A stretch of DNA of 64,000 nt from Scylla paramamosain (GCF_035594125.1 NC_087198.1:2329133-2393132); one strand, 5' to 3'. Shown: positions 18,357 to 36,601, numbered from the stretch's first letter. Translations and numbers: made by a program. Notes: a model not told the origin generated them from the letters alone.

Positions 18357-18813
18357 ACGTCTAATACCTGGACACTGCTATGAGGTACAGACTGAGTCAA
18401 GGCCCGGCGCAGCAGCAAGGTCAGGTGGAGCGGACGCATTATGACAGAAACTAACTTCACAGCAGAGAAACTACCGTGAGGAGGGATCGAAGTCAGCCTT
18501 TAGACCACCAGCCCACCACTGCATTATTTACAGGCAGAGGAGAACGAGTAGCGTCGGGACTGTCACTCTAACTCTCAGGGAGGTTATGCAGACACACGCA
18601 TGGACTTTGAAAGACTAAAACAATGGAATATTTGAGTTTTCGTCAGCGATTTAAAGATTTGGCGCTACAACATCTCGGTCATGTGGCGCCGCTACAAAAT
18701 TATGAAAAGGCATAACAATTGTGGTTGAGTAAAAAAGCAGTAATACAAAATGTTAAAAATAAATAAATTTGTTAAAATCAACTAAAATTAAGATAATAAT
18801 TGTGAAAATAATG

Positions 18814-19118
<305 letters not shown>

Positions 19119-19334
19119 AAACTTATGACGAAGGAAAAGAAAGAAGAGAAGGAATAACTATAAATGAAAATATTAAAACAGGAAAATCCTATAATAATCT
19201 CTGCCGTGGCGACGGCAGAGGAGCAGCGCCAGGGTTTCGACACTCGCTCCTTCTCCGTGATGCTTTTCCTTTCAGGCGTTTGACACTCTTCTACTGGAGC
19301 ATGAGTGTGCTGCTGGCGTGGCCCTCCCGCTGCA

Positions 19335-19530
19335 CCTTACACACACACACACACACAGACACACACACTCCTATCCCCCACTGACTGACACCCACACACA
19401 CGTACACTCAGACTTATTCCTCCCAACACACCAGCAGCCCAACACACACACACACACCTAACCCTCCCCATCACGCACCAGCCTCCATGCATACCTCCTC
19501 ATCACATATACCGCCTACTCCCCTTCCTCC
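19335..19530. repeat. CA-rich low-complexity patch
   Basis: Several short (CA)n runs alternate with C-rich sequence. No gene is present. Confidence 0.6.
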
Positions 19531-19779
19531 ACCAGCACCTCATATTTAGTAGTGCACAACCCAACACTTCCAGCAAAGTTTGGTGTACAGGCATGTACTA
19601 CACGCTCACTCGCTCGCTTACACGACGGCGCCCACCAACTTTTGAGGAAAGTATAAAAAGGAAATGGCTATCCGCGAGTTTGCGAGTGTAGCAATTTTGC
19701 CAAAGGTAATTCCAAGGGAGGGAACTGCGGGGCTCAGGACATGGCGCTCTCCATTGCTCATAATTAAGTTCCTCCAGAG

Positions 19780-20226
<447 letters not shown>

Positions 20227-20830
20227 TTTGCAGCGGGAGGGTCACGCCAGCAGCACACACAGCTGCTCCAGTGTGTGTGTGTGTGCGTGTGTGTTAGTGT
20301 CACACGCCTGAGGGGTAAAGATTCACGAAAAATGAGCGAGTGTCGGAACCTTGTCGCTTCTGCTCTGCCGCCGCCACTTGTACATGTGCCCTCCTCTAAC
20401 CCCCCACAACTATTACTTCTGAGAATCCTAACTTGCCTTTCACCGACTTATATACTACACATCCCAATAATATCTACTGAGACTCATAGTCTCTCATTTT
20501 AAATGGCATATTTCACACGACACAGCCCCAGCCACTCCTACCGTAAGCTTCTCTACGCCCCGTCCATTCAACATCGCCTCCACAACACACCCTGGACAAT
20601 ACCACAGCCGATACACTCCCTCACCGCAGCGCTAGACAAACAGTCCCCAGTACCAGGAGAGCTCGGGGAGCGGTAGGCTCAGGCGGCATCAAAACTCGGC
20701 CAACGCGCAGGACCAGAATCCTTGCTATGCACGAAGCGCCGCGTATATTTTTGAAGCTTTTTTATCCTAAAGATCTGCCCCTGGGAATGTGAGGGCACGC
20801 CACCACCACGCAGGACGGGTAGGAAGAAGT

Positions 20831-20900
20831 AGAGGAGAAGGAGGGAGAGGAGGAGGAGGAGGAGGAGGAGGAGGAGGAGGAGGAGGAGGAGGAGGAGAGG
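20831..20900. repeat. (GGA)n trinucleotide repeat
   Basis: About 20 GGA units. They directly precede a minus-strand LINE fragment. Confidence 0.9.
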
Positions 20901-21095
20901 AATTGAGTTTTTAAAGCATTGAATTACCAAGTTTGAATACCAAGTTTGCTCTGTCCCAATCAGATATTTTAGAGATCAGAAGGTAGGCATTCTGTGGTTT
21001 CCCTGCGTGAAATGTTTATTTCCTGAAGGGTTGAATGTCTACAAAAAGACGTGGAAAAGTGCAGGGTTGTATCAGCGTGGGAGTGGATACACTGT
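20900..21095 (-). mobile_element. Jockey-like LINE fragment (reverse transcriptase palm, minus strand)
   Basis: GAATTGAGTTTTTAAAGCAT through AGTGGATACACTG matches 32093-32275 of LINE copy 2 with scattered substitutions and small indels. It covers the region around and after the YADD box; the YADD codons themselves are altered by a small deletion (TATCAGCGTGGGAG for TATCATTAGCATAGGAG). Both ends of the element are gone. Confidence 0.8.
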
Positions 21096-22729
21096 ATAAA
21101 ATAACTGTTGTTTTCACAGTATTTTTCCCATAAATACTAACAGGAATTAACTGTAACCAAGGTTTACAAATCAGACTGTTGTATGTGACATGCATTTTGA
21201 TTGTGATGTCTTGAATTTCTTGAGTGAGTCCTTGTTAACATTTAATAGGCAATGATGAGTGTGTGCCAAGACACCATAAGCCTCCATATTATCTAAATAA
21301 TATTTTACCGTGATAGAATCAAATACAGATAAGCACTGTAAATCGAAGCAACAGGGTGTCTGTAAATGTTGCAATTTTTTCTTTGTTGCTAAGCGGTTGT
21401 CTTCGATATTATTCTTTATGAAATACCAGGAATGTAATACTTATTCATTGCTGATACACCAATAGCCTTAAAAACATGCTTTAAATGTTTTTTTTTTATT
21501 ATTATTATTTGTCAAGCGTATTGTTTATTGCAACAACTGGCATCGTTACTGAAAACTCGCCATTGTATGTCGATGTGCATTTATCGTATACATTTCTACC
21601 TAAGGTGATGATGAAAATTGTTCATAATGAAATAGAAAGCTCAGACGTTCTATATAATATTTCGGTGACGCAAGGTGATTTCGACCTGCATATTTCACAT
21701 CTTCAGTAATCAGAAGATGGAATATTCTACTCTGGGAAGATATGCAAGGTAAGAAATATTTCTTGTTATCTCAGTTGAAACATTTAGTAGTATGAAATTT
21801 TGAGGAAGTATGATGAGAAGAATAATAAAAGCATAAGAGTAGTTACATGCGCATCGAGATTTCCAACTGTTAAACTGCCATTTTTTTTTTTATTTATTTA
21901 TTTATTTTTATTTTTTTTTTTTGTCTACGAATAGGAATTGCCCGCCAGGCGCCAAACGCCAGTTCCACACTAGTAGCTACAGCTTTATCCTGTACTGTGT
22001 GAGACCCAGGCCTGTACCTCCATCAAGCCTGATACTACCTGCTTACTGCACTTCTGGGACACTAGAGGCTGTGTTGACGCTATTGCTGAAGCTTAACTAC
22101 ACGGCCTCATCAAAAACACCACGAAGGGCGCAGCCCTACCTCCTAAGACCCTAAGGCCTAAGGGCCTTGCATCCAACAGCATTCCTGGTCTCCTCCCTCG
22201 CATGTGAGTGACAATTCAATGGTTGCTTAACCTCAGCTTGTAAGCCATGTCATTACTAAGTGTGTTTATTTGTGCATGATGTATACTCATTTTTTTTTTT
22301 TTACCTATCTAATATACATTATGTTGATGCATGAAGTCATTAGCAAACTAAATTATTAACTAATGGGGCCTCACCTGCACTCTTAGTTTGCTTAGTTTGA
22401 TTGTATATCTATGTTAGATTATGCTGGTTTGGTTAGATTAGGTTAGTTAGGTCAGGCTAATTTGGTTTGGTTGGTTATGGTGGTGAGTTTCATTAGTTTG
22501 TTAGGTTGGTTACCTAGGTTAAGTGGTAGCCTGTTACATCCGGCTGGTGGGCACGGGTGAGAGGAAGACTGATGAATGAGTGAAAATGTAGAGCAGTTTG
22601 CTCCACGAGTCCACCTAGCACTCTTGGAAAAAAGTATGTTTCTTAAGTGTTGTAATAATCCCTGAATACCTGAAGGGCAAGCACCGTTAAGTACTACTAA
22701 TTTTTTTAATAAATACTTTTGTGTCATAG
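21096..22729. other. AT-rich sequence without a supported gene
   Basis: Contains T-runs, TTTATTTA repeats (about 21880-21920) and a GGTTAG/GGTTTGG-rich patch at about 22425-22500 that is reminiscent of degenerate TTAGG. Short open frames lack domains. Confidence 0.5.
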
Positions 22730-23280
22730 ATTCAGAGTTTGCATGTCCTTTCTGTAACCATGTATCAAGGTCAATGAAAAATTATGTAAATGATTGCCTG
22801 TTGCATTCAAATGAATACAGAAGAGCTATCAAATGCCCATTATGGGGTTGCAAACAGACGCTTTCATCATACACAGGACTAAAGGCTCATATATACTGAG
22901 ACCATCAAGAATATAGGTCAGAAAGTGTTGAAAAATTGTTGATCTTGTCTCCATTTGAAATTAAAACTCTGCTGTGCCAACAAGTTTGTGATGGAATGAA
23001 GGATTTATCAAAGCATTTGAGACAGCACATTGATAATGGCACCAGAATTCAGTGCCCCTTTAATCAGTGCTCCAAAATATTTTCAAAGACAACCACATTT
23101 AAATCACACATAAGTAGGCATCAAAGATGTCAAACAGTTAAGGACTTGCCAACTGAAATGATCTACTCATCAAATTCAGACCTTTGTGATGACTTGTCAC
23201 CAAATTTGGAGGTGTCCAGTACAAGAAATGACATTTATGACTTGGATCAGCTTATCATTTTTATGGGTAATGATATGTAA
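22730..23280 (+). pseudogene. C2H2 zinc-finger exon, interrupted
   Basis: A credible 3' splice site (TTTTGTGTCATAG) precedes an open reading stretch starting at about 22730. It encodes CPFCNH, then CPLWGCKQTLSSYTGLKAHI, then CQQVCDGMKDLSKHLRQH, then CPFNQCSKIFSKTTTFKSHI with a following SRH, that is three to four C2H2-type fingers. An in-frame TGA at 22897-22899 sits between the His ligands of the second finger, where CGA (Arg) would fit; a CpG transition is the likely cause. The frame then stays open to TAA at 23278. Zinc fingers of this spacing often occur in transposon-linked arthropod genes, but no transposase is seen beside it. It is a pseudogene or transposon remnant and its function is unknown. 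Confidence 0.6.
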
Positions 23281-23620
23281 CCAAAGGAGTTGTAATACTG
23301 CAACCAGGAGCAGTGTAAATAATAGCAGTTTTCTTATCATTTCACCTTTGAAAGAGTTATTAATTGGTTCCTTTATGCTTAATGAACAGGAAGGGGATGT
23401 GTGGGTATTTGTTATAAAATTTATGATAGAAAAGTATTTTGTGGTCTATAAAATTATGTTACTATTATTACTCATTGCGTCACCCTTCCTGGGCCTCGGC
23501 ATATAGAGTAGGATGGACAGTTCCTTTTTCCACCGTCTTTACGTTACCAATCACAGTTGACCGGCATCTATTTAAGACTTTGTAAACCTAGGAGCGAGCA
23601 ATCGTCTCCAAAAAAAAATC
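23281..23620. other. Sequence without a supported gene
   Basis: AT-rich DNA downstream of the zinc-finger exon, with no recognised feature. Confidence 0.5.
23611..23619 (-). terminator. Pol III T-run terminator
   Basis: Nine T residues on the minus strand directly downstream of the tRNA-like element, the usual signal for RNA polymerase III release. Confidence 0.5.
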
Positions 23621-23698
23621 CAGCTGTTACCAGGATTCGAACCCGACACTTCCTACATTGTAGTCAGACACGCTACCGACTGAGCTACCGTGGTCCAG
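23621..23698 (-). ncRNA. tRNA-like element with Pol III A and B boxes
   Basis: On the minus strand GGTAGCTCAGTCGGTAGCG carries a perfect A box (TAGCTCAGTCGG). About 30 bases later GGGTTCGAATCC carries a perfect B box. A T9 run follows directly. The region between the boxes does not form a clean anticodon arm, and the ends (GGACCAC and TAACAGC) do not pair as an acceptor stem. It is therefore better read as a tRNA-derived SINE head or tRNA pseudogene than as a working tRNA. Pol III transcription is plausible. Confidence 0.6.
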
Positions 23699-23720
23699 AT
23701 ATCTTGCTTATACTAAGGCC

Positions 23721-23721
<1 letters not shown>

Positions 23722-23782
<61 letters not shown>
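23722..23782. repeat. (GA)n microsatellite
   Basis: About 30 GA units, just upstream of the tRNA-like element in its own orientation. Confidence 0.95.
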
Positions 23783-23785
<3 letters not shown>

Positions 23786-24149
23786 TGAAGACTTAAACAC
23801 AGGAACCAACTTTGAATTTATACTCACTATGGAAAATAATAAAAGGTAGAGCGATTAAATAGAGGAAGAATTCATTGTTTCTTGCATTACTGATTCATTA
23901 CTAAGATTCATTTCGCTGGATTACCAAAGAAAAAATATAAGAAAACTCGCTGCGGGAATGACGTATGGCGATTAAAAAATGGGGAAAAAAAATGTTTCCT
24001 ACACTATTGTTACAACTATGAAATTTACCCTGCATTGCTAAAAAAAAAAAAAAAAAAAAAAAACAGAAACCCATTCCCACGCTTCCCGCTCAGGTGAAGA
24101 CGAGAACCACCTGGACTGCTAAAGGGAGGGAAGTAAGAGATCCTGTGAG

Positions 24150-24760
24150 CTATCAGGTGAGCAAAGACGCCATTTCAGCTTTGCAGGTAAACTCGCGAAT
24201 CAGCAGAACTAATAATGTTGAGAAAGGCAGCAGTTCCATGACACTCAGGTGTGCAATGTGATCGGGGCATTTTCCTCTGGTTAAGGAAGGTGGCATTTCA
24301 ACTTTCCAGGTTGTTCATTCAGTTCTCAGACACGAGAGACAAGGTGACTTGTGAACTGAAGAAAGACAACTCCTATGTTACTTAGGTGACCAATTTAAAT
24401 AGAGCGCTTTTCTCGTGAACAAAGGTGGTATTTCAACTTTCTAGATAATTAACTAATCAATTTTTTTTTTTCAGATAAACACGAGAAACAAAACGATTAA
24501 TGAACTGGAGAAAAAAACAAAGTTCCATATTGCTAAGGTGAGCAATGTGAAAAAGCTATCAGCTATTTTCTCAGGTGAACAAAGATGGCATTTCAATTTC
24601 CCAGGTGAACAAGTTGAACCACGAGGAACATCGTAACTAATAAACTGGAGACAGGCAGAATTTCTAAACCACTCAGGTGAACAATATGAACCAATCACAA
24701 GATACTTTTCAGGTGAACAAAGATAACATTTCAACTTTCCAGGTTAATAAATATATTCCT
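24150..24760. repeat. Tandem array of diverged 125-160 bp units
   Basis: The core AGGTGAACAAAGATGGCATT followed by TCAACTTTCCAGG recurs near 24160, 24285, 24420, 24580 and 24715. Between the cores lie GAACTGGAGAAAGGCAG-like and ACTCAGGTGAACAATGTGA-like blocks. That makes five diverged copies. No open frame is shared. Confidence 0.7.
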
Positions 24761-24842
24761 AATTATGCTTTTTCATCTTTCTGCGTCTTATATATAACAG
24801 AGGAACATCAAGACACCTAGAGAGTTAACTAAACTGACCAAC

Positions 24843-25140
24843 CTATTCTGTCCGCCTCTCTAATGCAGGAGTTAACCAGTATTCTCAGTCATTCATCCCT
24901 TTCTCTGGTAAACTCTGGAACTCCCTGCCTGCTTCTGTATTTCCACCTTCCTCTGACTCGAATTCCTTCAAGAGGGAGGTTTCAACACACTTATCCTTCA
25001 GTTTTTGACTACTGCTTTGGACACTTTTCTGGGAATGGCATCTCAGTTGGCTTTTATTTTTTTATTTATTTAATTTTTTTTTTTTTTTTTTTTTGTTGCC
25101 CTTGGCCAGTGTCCCTCCTACGTAAAACAAGAAAAAAAAA
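24843..25140 (+). mobile_element. Jockey-like LINE 3' fragment (plus strand)
   Basis: Begins at CCTATTCTGTCCGCCTCTCT, equivalent to about 5637 of copy 1, and follows the last part of the reverse transcriptase frame ([18 protein letters not shown] equivalent). It then carries the 3' UTR with GTTGCCCTTGGCCAGTGTCC and CTCCTACGTAAAA. It is 5'-truncated. Unlike copies 1 and 2 its tail is A-rich and has no (TA)n, and a T-rich stretch is expanded inside the UTR. Confidence 0.85.
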
Positions 25141-25439
25141 CTTACGTTCCTTTTTCTTTTCAAAGTTCATGAAAGCGAGAATGAAGGATATTTTGTTGTT
25201 TTCATTTTGCTCTCTGTATTTTTTGATCAGAGACATGAAGAGGTCAAAAAAAAAAAAAAAGCATGTAAAACTTGTAAAAAGAAGTGTTTTGCTTAGTACA
25301 GACTAAATTAAAGGAGACGCTGGATGAGAGAAAACAATGAACACCAAACGGGAGACAAGAGACAAGACAAGTAAGTAAGCATGAGAGCAAAAAATATTGT
25401 CAGGAAATGTAACCCAGCAACTTTCTGGTAACGGAGGAA

Positions 25440-27062
<1,623 letters not shown>

Positions 27063-27161
27063 GCTGAGAGGAAGTGTTTGTGTAATAGGAGTGAAATATT
27101 TTCCTTCTTTTCTTGATATTTATGTTCACTTTCTGACAAGAGACAAGAGAAACAAGAAGAG

Positions 27162-27162
27162 C

Positions 27163-27252
<90 letters not shown>

Positions 27253-27332
27253 AACTGACAAGCAAGGAGACAGAGACAAAAAGACATATCCTTTTACCGA
27301 AACTAACAAGAACTAACGGAATGTCACACACC

Positions 27333-27428
<96 letters not shown>
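27162..27428. repeat. Two (CA)n microsatellites
   Basis: Pure CA arrays at 27162-27251 and 27334-27428, separated by about 80 unique bases. Confidence 0.95.
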
Positions 27429-27430
<2 letters not shown>

Positions 27431-27494
27431 ACTAGCATGTACGTAAGAGGCAATCAGCTCAACTCACCGTCTCATCTCCTGCAGAGCTCCTCCT

Positions 27495-27598
27495 TCTCCT
27501 CCTCCTCCTCCTCCTCCTCCTCCTGCTCCTCCTCTTCTTTCCTCCTCCACTTCCACCCTTTGCAGTCTCTTATTCCTCATCATCTTCAGCTTCATTTT

Positions 27599-27693
<95 letters not shown>

Positions 27694-27907
27694 TTGCTCT
27701 CGTCTTTGTAAGGAAACACACAAAAGATACACACGTGGCACAGATTCAATCACACACACACACACACACACATGTTATCTCTTTCTCTGTGTTTCTTCAG
27801 TCAAAATTTCTGTCGCTGTGTGTTGTTGTTTGCGTGAGGGAAGCACCGATGACACAACACCTGCTCCTCTACCGCGATACAAGCTAATAGCTTTTGCTTC
27901 TCTCTTG

Positions 27908-27982
<75 letters not shown>

Positions 27983-27985
27983 CAC
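27495..27985. repeat. (CTC)n, (CT)n, (CA)n and (CT)n-(GT)n repeats
   Basis: (CTC)n lies at about 27495-27540, (CT)n at 27603-27689, a short (CA)n at about 27751-27772 and (CT)n then (GT)n at 27911-27982. The 204-codon open frame across them is a low-complexity artefact. Confidence 0.95.
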
Positions 27986-28221
27986 TTTTACATAAACTTC
28001 CTCTTCTCTCTTTCTCTTCGTAATCATCTTTCATATCCATTGAGGGGTTAGAGGGAGATAAGAGAGGAAGGGGAGGGAGAAGGGAAGGGAGGGAGAAGGG
28101 AGGGAGGATGCGAAAGAGAGAGAACGATAGGGTGTTGAATATAAATTTGTAAATGAATAGTAGTATGTCTTTCATGAAAATTCGGTCGTCATGCCTCTAT
28201 AATATTTACTTAAATTGACAG

Positions 28222-29037
28222 ACACCTACAACGCCAGAGGAGTGGATGACTGTGGCTCATGGATTTCAGAGAAGATGGAATTTCCCAAACTGTTTGGGAG
28301 CTATTGACGGGAAGCATGTGTCGATAAGAGCTCCACGTGATAGTGGTTCATATTTTTACAACTACAAAGGCAACCACAGCATTGTACTTCTTGCCATATG
28401 TGACGCAAATTGTGAATTTATATATGCGGACATAGGCACAAATGGTAGAGTATCAGATGGTGGTGTGTGGGACAAGTGTTCTGTCAGTAGTCTCATACAA
28501 AATAATACTGCTGGTTTGCCAGAAGATTCAATTCTTGGAAGTAGTAGTCTACCATTTCCATATGTTTTTGTGGCAGATGATGCATTTCCATTGCAGCGAC
28601 ACATTATGAAACCTTTTTCACATAGGAGTCAGGATACAAGAGAGCGCATTTTCTCATACCGGCTCTCTAGGGCATGGCGAACCGTGGAAAATGCATTTGG
28701 TATTTTGGCCAATAGATTTCGTGTGTTTCACTCACCAATTGATCTACCTCCATCAAAGATTGAATATATTGTTTTAGCATGCAAATCTTTGCATAACTTT
28801 CTCATAAGAGACCATGTGAGACACTACACGCCGGAAGGATCTTTAGATGTTGAAGATCTGTCAGTAGGACAAATTATTCCTGGAACATGGCGACAAACTC
28901 CTGAGTTACCAGGAACACAGAGAGTTATCTGTAATGACATGGCTGATGGTAAGAGTGTGCGTGAACAGTTTATGGATTACTTTAATGGTGTAGGGGCAGT
29001 ATCATGGCAACACTTGTACATAGGTGAAGAGGGTTAA
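28222..29037 (+). CDS. PIF/Harbinger (HARBI1-like) transposase, 3' exon
   Basis: A DDE nuclease of the DDE_Tnp_4 type. A splice acceptor (TACTTAAATTGACAG) ends at 28221 and the frame TPTTPEEWM opens at once; the first ATG at 28246 is probably internal. Catalytic residues are visible in family context: first Asp in CLGAIDGKHV, second Asp in YVFVADDAFPL, and Glu in RTVENAFGILANRFRVF. The end ADGKSVREQF...FNGVGAVSWQ is the usual C-terminus of the family. Human HARBI1 has about 350 residues, so roughly 100 N-terminal residues should lie in an upstream exon that I do not find; the (CT)n region at 27.9 kb may have replaced it. The partner MADF gene lies downstream on the opposite strand. The frame has no stop or shift. 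Confidence 0.85.
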   Translation, partial: TPTTPEEWMTVAHGFQRRWNFPNCLGAIDGKHVSIRAPRDSGSYFYNYKGNHSIVLLAICDANCEFIYADIGTNGRVSDGGVWDKCSVSSLIQNNTAGLPEDSILGSSSLPFPYVFVADDAFPLQRHIMKPFSHRSQDTRERIFSYRLSRAWRTVENAFGILANRFRVFHSPIDLPPSKIEYIVLACKSLHNFLIRDHVRHYTPEGSLDVEDLSVGQIIPGTWRQTPELPGTQRVICNDMADGKSVREQFMDYFNGVGAVSWQHLYIGEEG

Positions 29038-29297
29038 TTGTGATAAATGTCTATATACCTAGGTGTATTTCATGTTGTGTATTGTCTCTGAATGTAATAC
29101 TTATTGAACTTTGTATTCATGTACATATGTGCACATGTGAAACAAAAGACTTGGCTTTCTTTATGTGTAAACAGCAAATTATTATTATTTCTCATAATGA
29201 AATTATAACAGTGTCTACAATGTTTCATTTCCCTTTCCTTTCATCACCATCTTTATCAATTAATCACCACATCCTGCATGTCTCAGGTGAAATGCCT

Positions 29298-29300
<3 letters not shown>

Positions 29301-29383
<83 letters not shown>

Positions 29384-29403
29384 GAGAGAGAGAGAGAGAG
29401 AGA
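29301..29403. repeat. (GA)n microsatellite inside the Harbinger element
   Basis: About 50 GA units with one TGA interruption. It lies between the two Harbinger genes, immediately after the splice donor of the MADF exon. Confidence 0.95.
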
Positions 29404-29419
29404 TCGTTTATGAACTTAC

Positions 29420-29866
29420 CTCATGATCATTATGTTCTTCCACAGCTTTGTTACTGTCAGGATCGATGTTTGACTGAGATGTCCTCGTTATGCCACCATC
29501 ATTGAGAAAAGAAAGCTCATCAAAGCACCATAACTTGGGGCTGTACACGTCGTCCGTCCCAGCTCCTGACTTGCGAGAGTTTTCTATCTCTCGCATTTCA
29601 CGCCTGTACTGATTTCGCAAACAATCTAGTTTCTTTTTTATATCCGCAATGGTAACGGATGCATACTTCTTTTCTATTTCTCTTGTTATTGCTGTAAGGG
29701 CTGTTACATGTTTATTTCTGTCCTTATAATCAGCACTCTTTATGTTCCACAAGCAAGGTTTTTGACGGTACATATCAATTATCCATGCTGTATCTTCCCT
29801 GGACCACTGAACGTTTCCTCCTTCAGGTACACTTGTAGAAGGACCGCCAGACATGCTGATATGCAC
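29420..29866 (-). CDS. MADF/Myb-SANT-like DNA-binding protein of Harbinger, 5' exon
   Basis: Harbinger elements encode a second protein with a MADF or Myb/SANT-like helix bundle that binds the termini and carries the transposase into the nucleus. Here the N-terminus (MHISMSGGPSTS; a second Met 4 codons in) is followed by a MADF domain: WIIDMYRQKPCLWN, then YKDRNKHVTALTAI, then IKKKLDCLRNQYRREMREI and PKLWCFDELSFL, about residues 20-125. The open frame formally ends VSS-stop at 29408. However, the codon GAG at 29420-29422 is followed by GTAAGT, a consensus splice donor, so the protein most likely continues into another exon towards lower coordinates. The gene converges on the transposase. Confidence 0.75.
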
Positions 29867-30119
29867 AGAACACTTTGAATGCGAGATAGATTCCTACTTA
29901 ATTACGAGGACACATTTAGTGTTTCGCATCATACCACTCGAAACAGTTTCTGGGGTTTCCTGCAAACTCACAGACATTTGCCCGCTAGTTTGCCCCCAGT
30001 CTCCTCGCTTCTGACGTCACCTTCGTGCCTGCCACTCAACCTCCTTCCTATTGTATTGGAACGGGATCTGGTATCACTGTTTGCCCGTCGAGCATGCTCG
30101 ATAGTGTGGACACACCTTA

Positions 30120-34499
<4,380 letters not shown>

Positions 34500-35560
34500 A
34501 AGAGTACTCAGCTCCCAGGCCATCCGGTACGCCTTTTTTTTAATATATGTATTTATCATTGGGGATATTTAATGACACTCAGTCCACCCACCATCACCAC
34601 CTCCACGGCAGCAGGTCTTAGTCAGCAGAGCTCCTCAGGCAATCACCTTCACTCGCGTGCCCTTCCTCGTCTTATTATCGAACATTCGTAACTGACCAGC
34701 AGCTTGACATGACCTTTTATAACTGGTCAACCGATGTTTCATTAGCGGCGACCTCATTTCTGCTGATTTCTTGATAGCCCATCACGAGCTCCGCCGCCAT
34801 TCCCTCCAGCCCACACTTGCCGCCGCCACACACACACACACACACGCTGCTTTCATCGTGGTGAGTTGCGGCCTGACAGCTTCCTATAACCATCCTGAGC
34901 TTGGTGCCCGCATCCCGCAGTGTGTGTCTCACACACCCCGTGACCTCGGCGGCTCGGGAAAGGTCCAGGCAACGTCCTTTTGGGTGTTCGCGGGATTGTG
35001 AAATGTTGCTTGTGTAAAGTGTTAAGAATAAGACTTTGGCCGGGATGGTGTTTGTGAGGAATGTGTGATTCTGCTTTGTTGCTTAGTGTGCTGTTGAGTT
35101 AAGTGGTTTGGGAGGATGGTAGTGTTGTGGTTGTTAAAGGGTAGGTTGTATTGCATTGAATCGGATAGTAGTAGTAGTAGTAATAGAAACAGTAGTAGTA
35201 GTAGTAGTAATAGTAGTAGTAGTGGTAGTAGTAGTGGTGGTGATGGTGATAGCAAGGTTAAGGAGGAGGAGGAAAAGCGACAATGATGATGTCAATGATT
35301 ATAACAACAGCAATATTAATGAGTGATAATGTTTGAGTCGCACAGAAGCATATACATTATAACATTAAAGAGATAAAAAAATAATTGACGGAGAGATAAC
35401 TATAATCATTATAAACATAGATACAAAAACAATTACAATTACAACAAATACCAATATGTAGACATCAAAGCATTTTACAGGTAGGCAGTGTTGATGATGA
35501 GCCGCTTCATTAAAACTTGCTCTGCTGTTGTTGATGATCCCCCTTCTTGACTAAACACAC
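34500..35560. other. Sequence without a supported gene; (AGT)n at 35168-35250
   Basis: Includes a short (CA)n at about 34829-34846 and an AGT trinucleotide repeat at 35168-35250. Open frames on both strands are short and have no domain. Confidence 0.6.
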
Positions 35561-35564
35561 TGAC

Positions 35565-35990
35565 ACATTCCTTCTTGCTCCACAGCCACCTCCAAGCATT
35601 GCACTGCCTAGAAATTAGTACATATAATCTTTTAATTTCCCTTTTCTCTTTCTTGTCTATGTTTATAAAGATTTCATTGTTTTTATTCCTGGGAACTGAG
35701 TGATAAATAGAATAGAAACTGCTAAATCCAATCTCTTATTTCATTTTTTCTGCTTCTTGTTTATGTTTATAAAAAAATATACTTGTTCTTATTGCTGGGA
35801 ATTGGTAAATCTTTTCATTGTTGGAAATTGCTAAATCTAATCTCATGACTACTAAATCTAATCATTGCTGGGAATTACTAAATCGAATCATTGTTACTGT
35901 TGGAAATTGCTAAATCAAATCTTTTCATTCACATTTTTCTTTCCTTTCTATCCTTATCAAGATTGCATTCCTCTTAGTGCTGGGAATTGT
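35565..35990. repeat. Dispersed repeat, copy a, with amplified 3' motif
   Basis: The order CATTCCTTCTTGCTC-CAGCCACCTCCAA-TAATCTTTTAATTTCCC-ATGTTTATAAAGATTTCA matches 47875-47975. Downstream the motif CTGGGAATTGCTAAATCTAATC is repeated about six times with changes to about 35990. This is an interspersed repeat whose tail has expanded locally. Its class is unknown. Confidence 0.6.
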
Positions 35991-36239
35991 CGTATATCTC
36001 GTTGGAAAAGGTAAACATTTCCAAACTGCTTCCCGAACCAGGATCCTCGAGCACCAAGAGCCTCATCCGCAACTCAAGCAGGCCCCGGGGACTTATCTGT
36101 CATGCATGAGTCACGAGTTCGGGTTTGTGAGTGTGTCGCCGGTAGGGTTGGCAGCCTTGACACGACACACGGCTTGCACACTCGTTACTTGGGTTTTATA
36201 TTGATGAGCACGAAATAATACTGTCACAGTAGAGGCTCC

Positions 36240-36420
<181 letters not shown>

Positions 36421-36503
36421 TTGCTTTAGCTGACAACTGTAATGAAGTATCTCTATCTTATGGTGTCTGACGCTATTTGCGTAGTAAATTAATCAAATCA
36501 AAT

Positions 36504-36506
<3 letters not shown>

Positions 36507-36601
<95 letters not shown>

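Larger units (their letters stand above)
28222..30119. mobile_element. PIF/Harbinger transposon, left end not found
   Basis: The transposase (+) and MADF protein (-) sit 380 bp apart. The probable right terminus is around 30100-30116 (ATAGTGTGGACACACC), followed by TTA, which would fit the 3 bp target duplication of this superfamily. A matching GGTGTGTCCACAC is not seen upstream of 28222, where microsatellites begin. The right end is therefore tentative. Confidence 0.5.
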
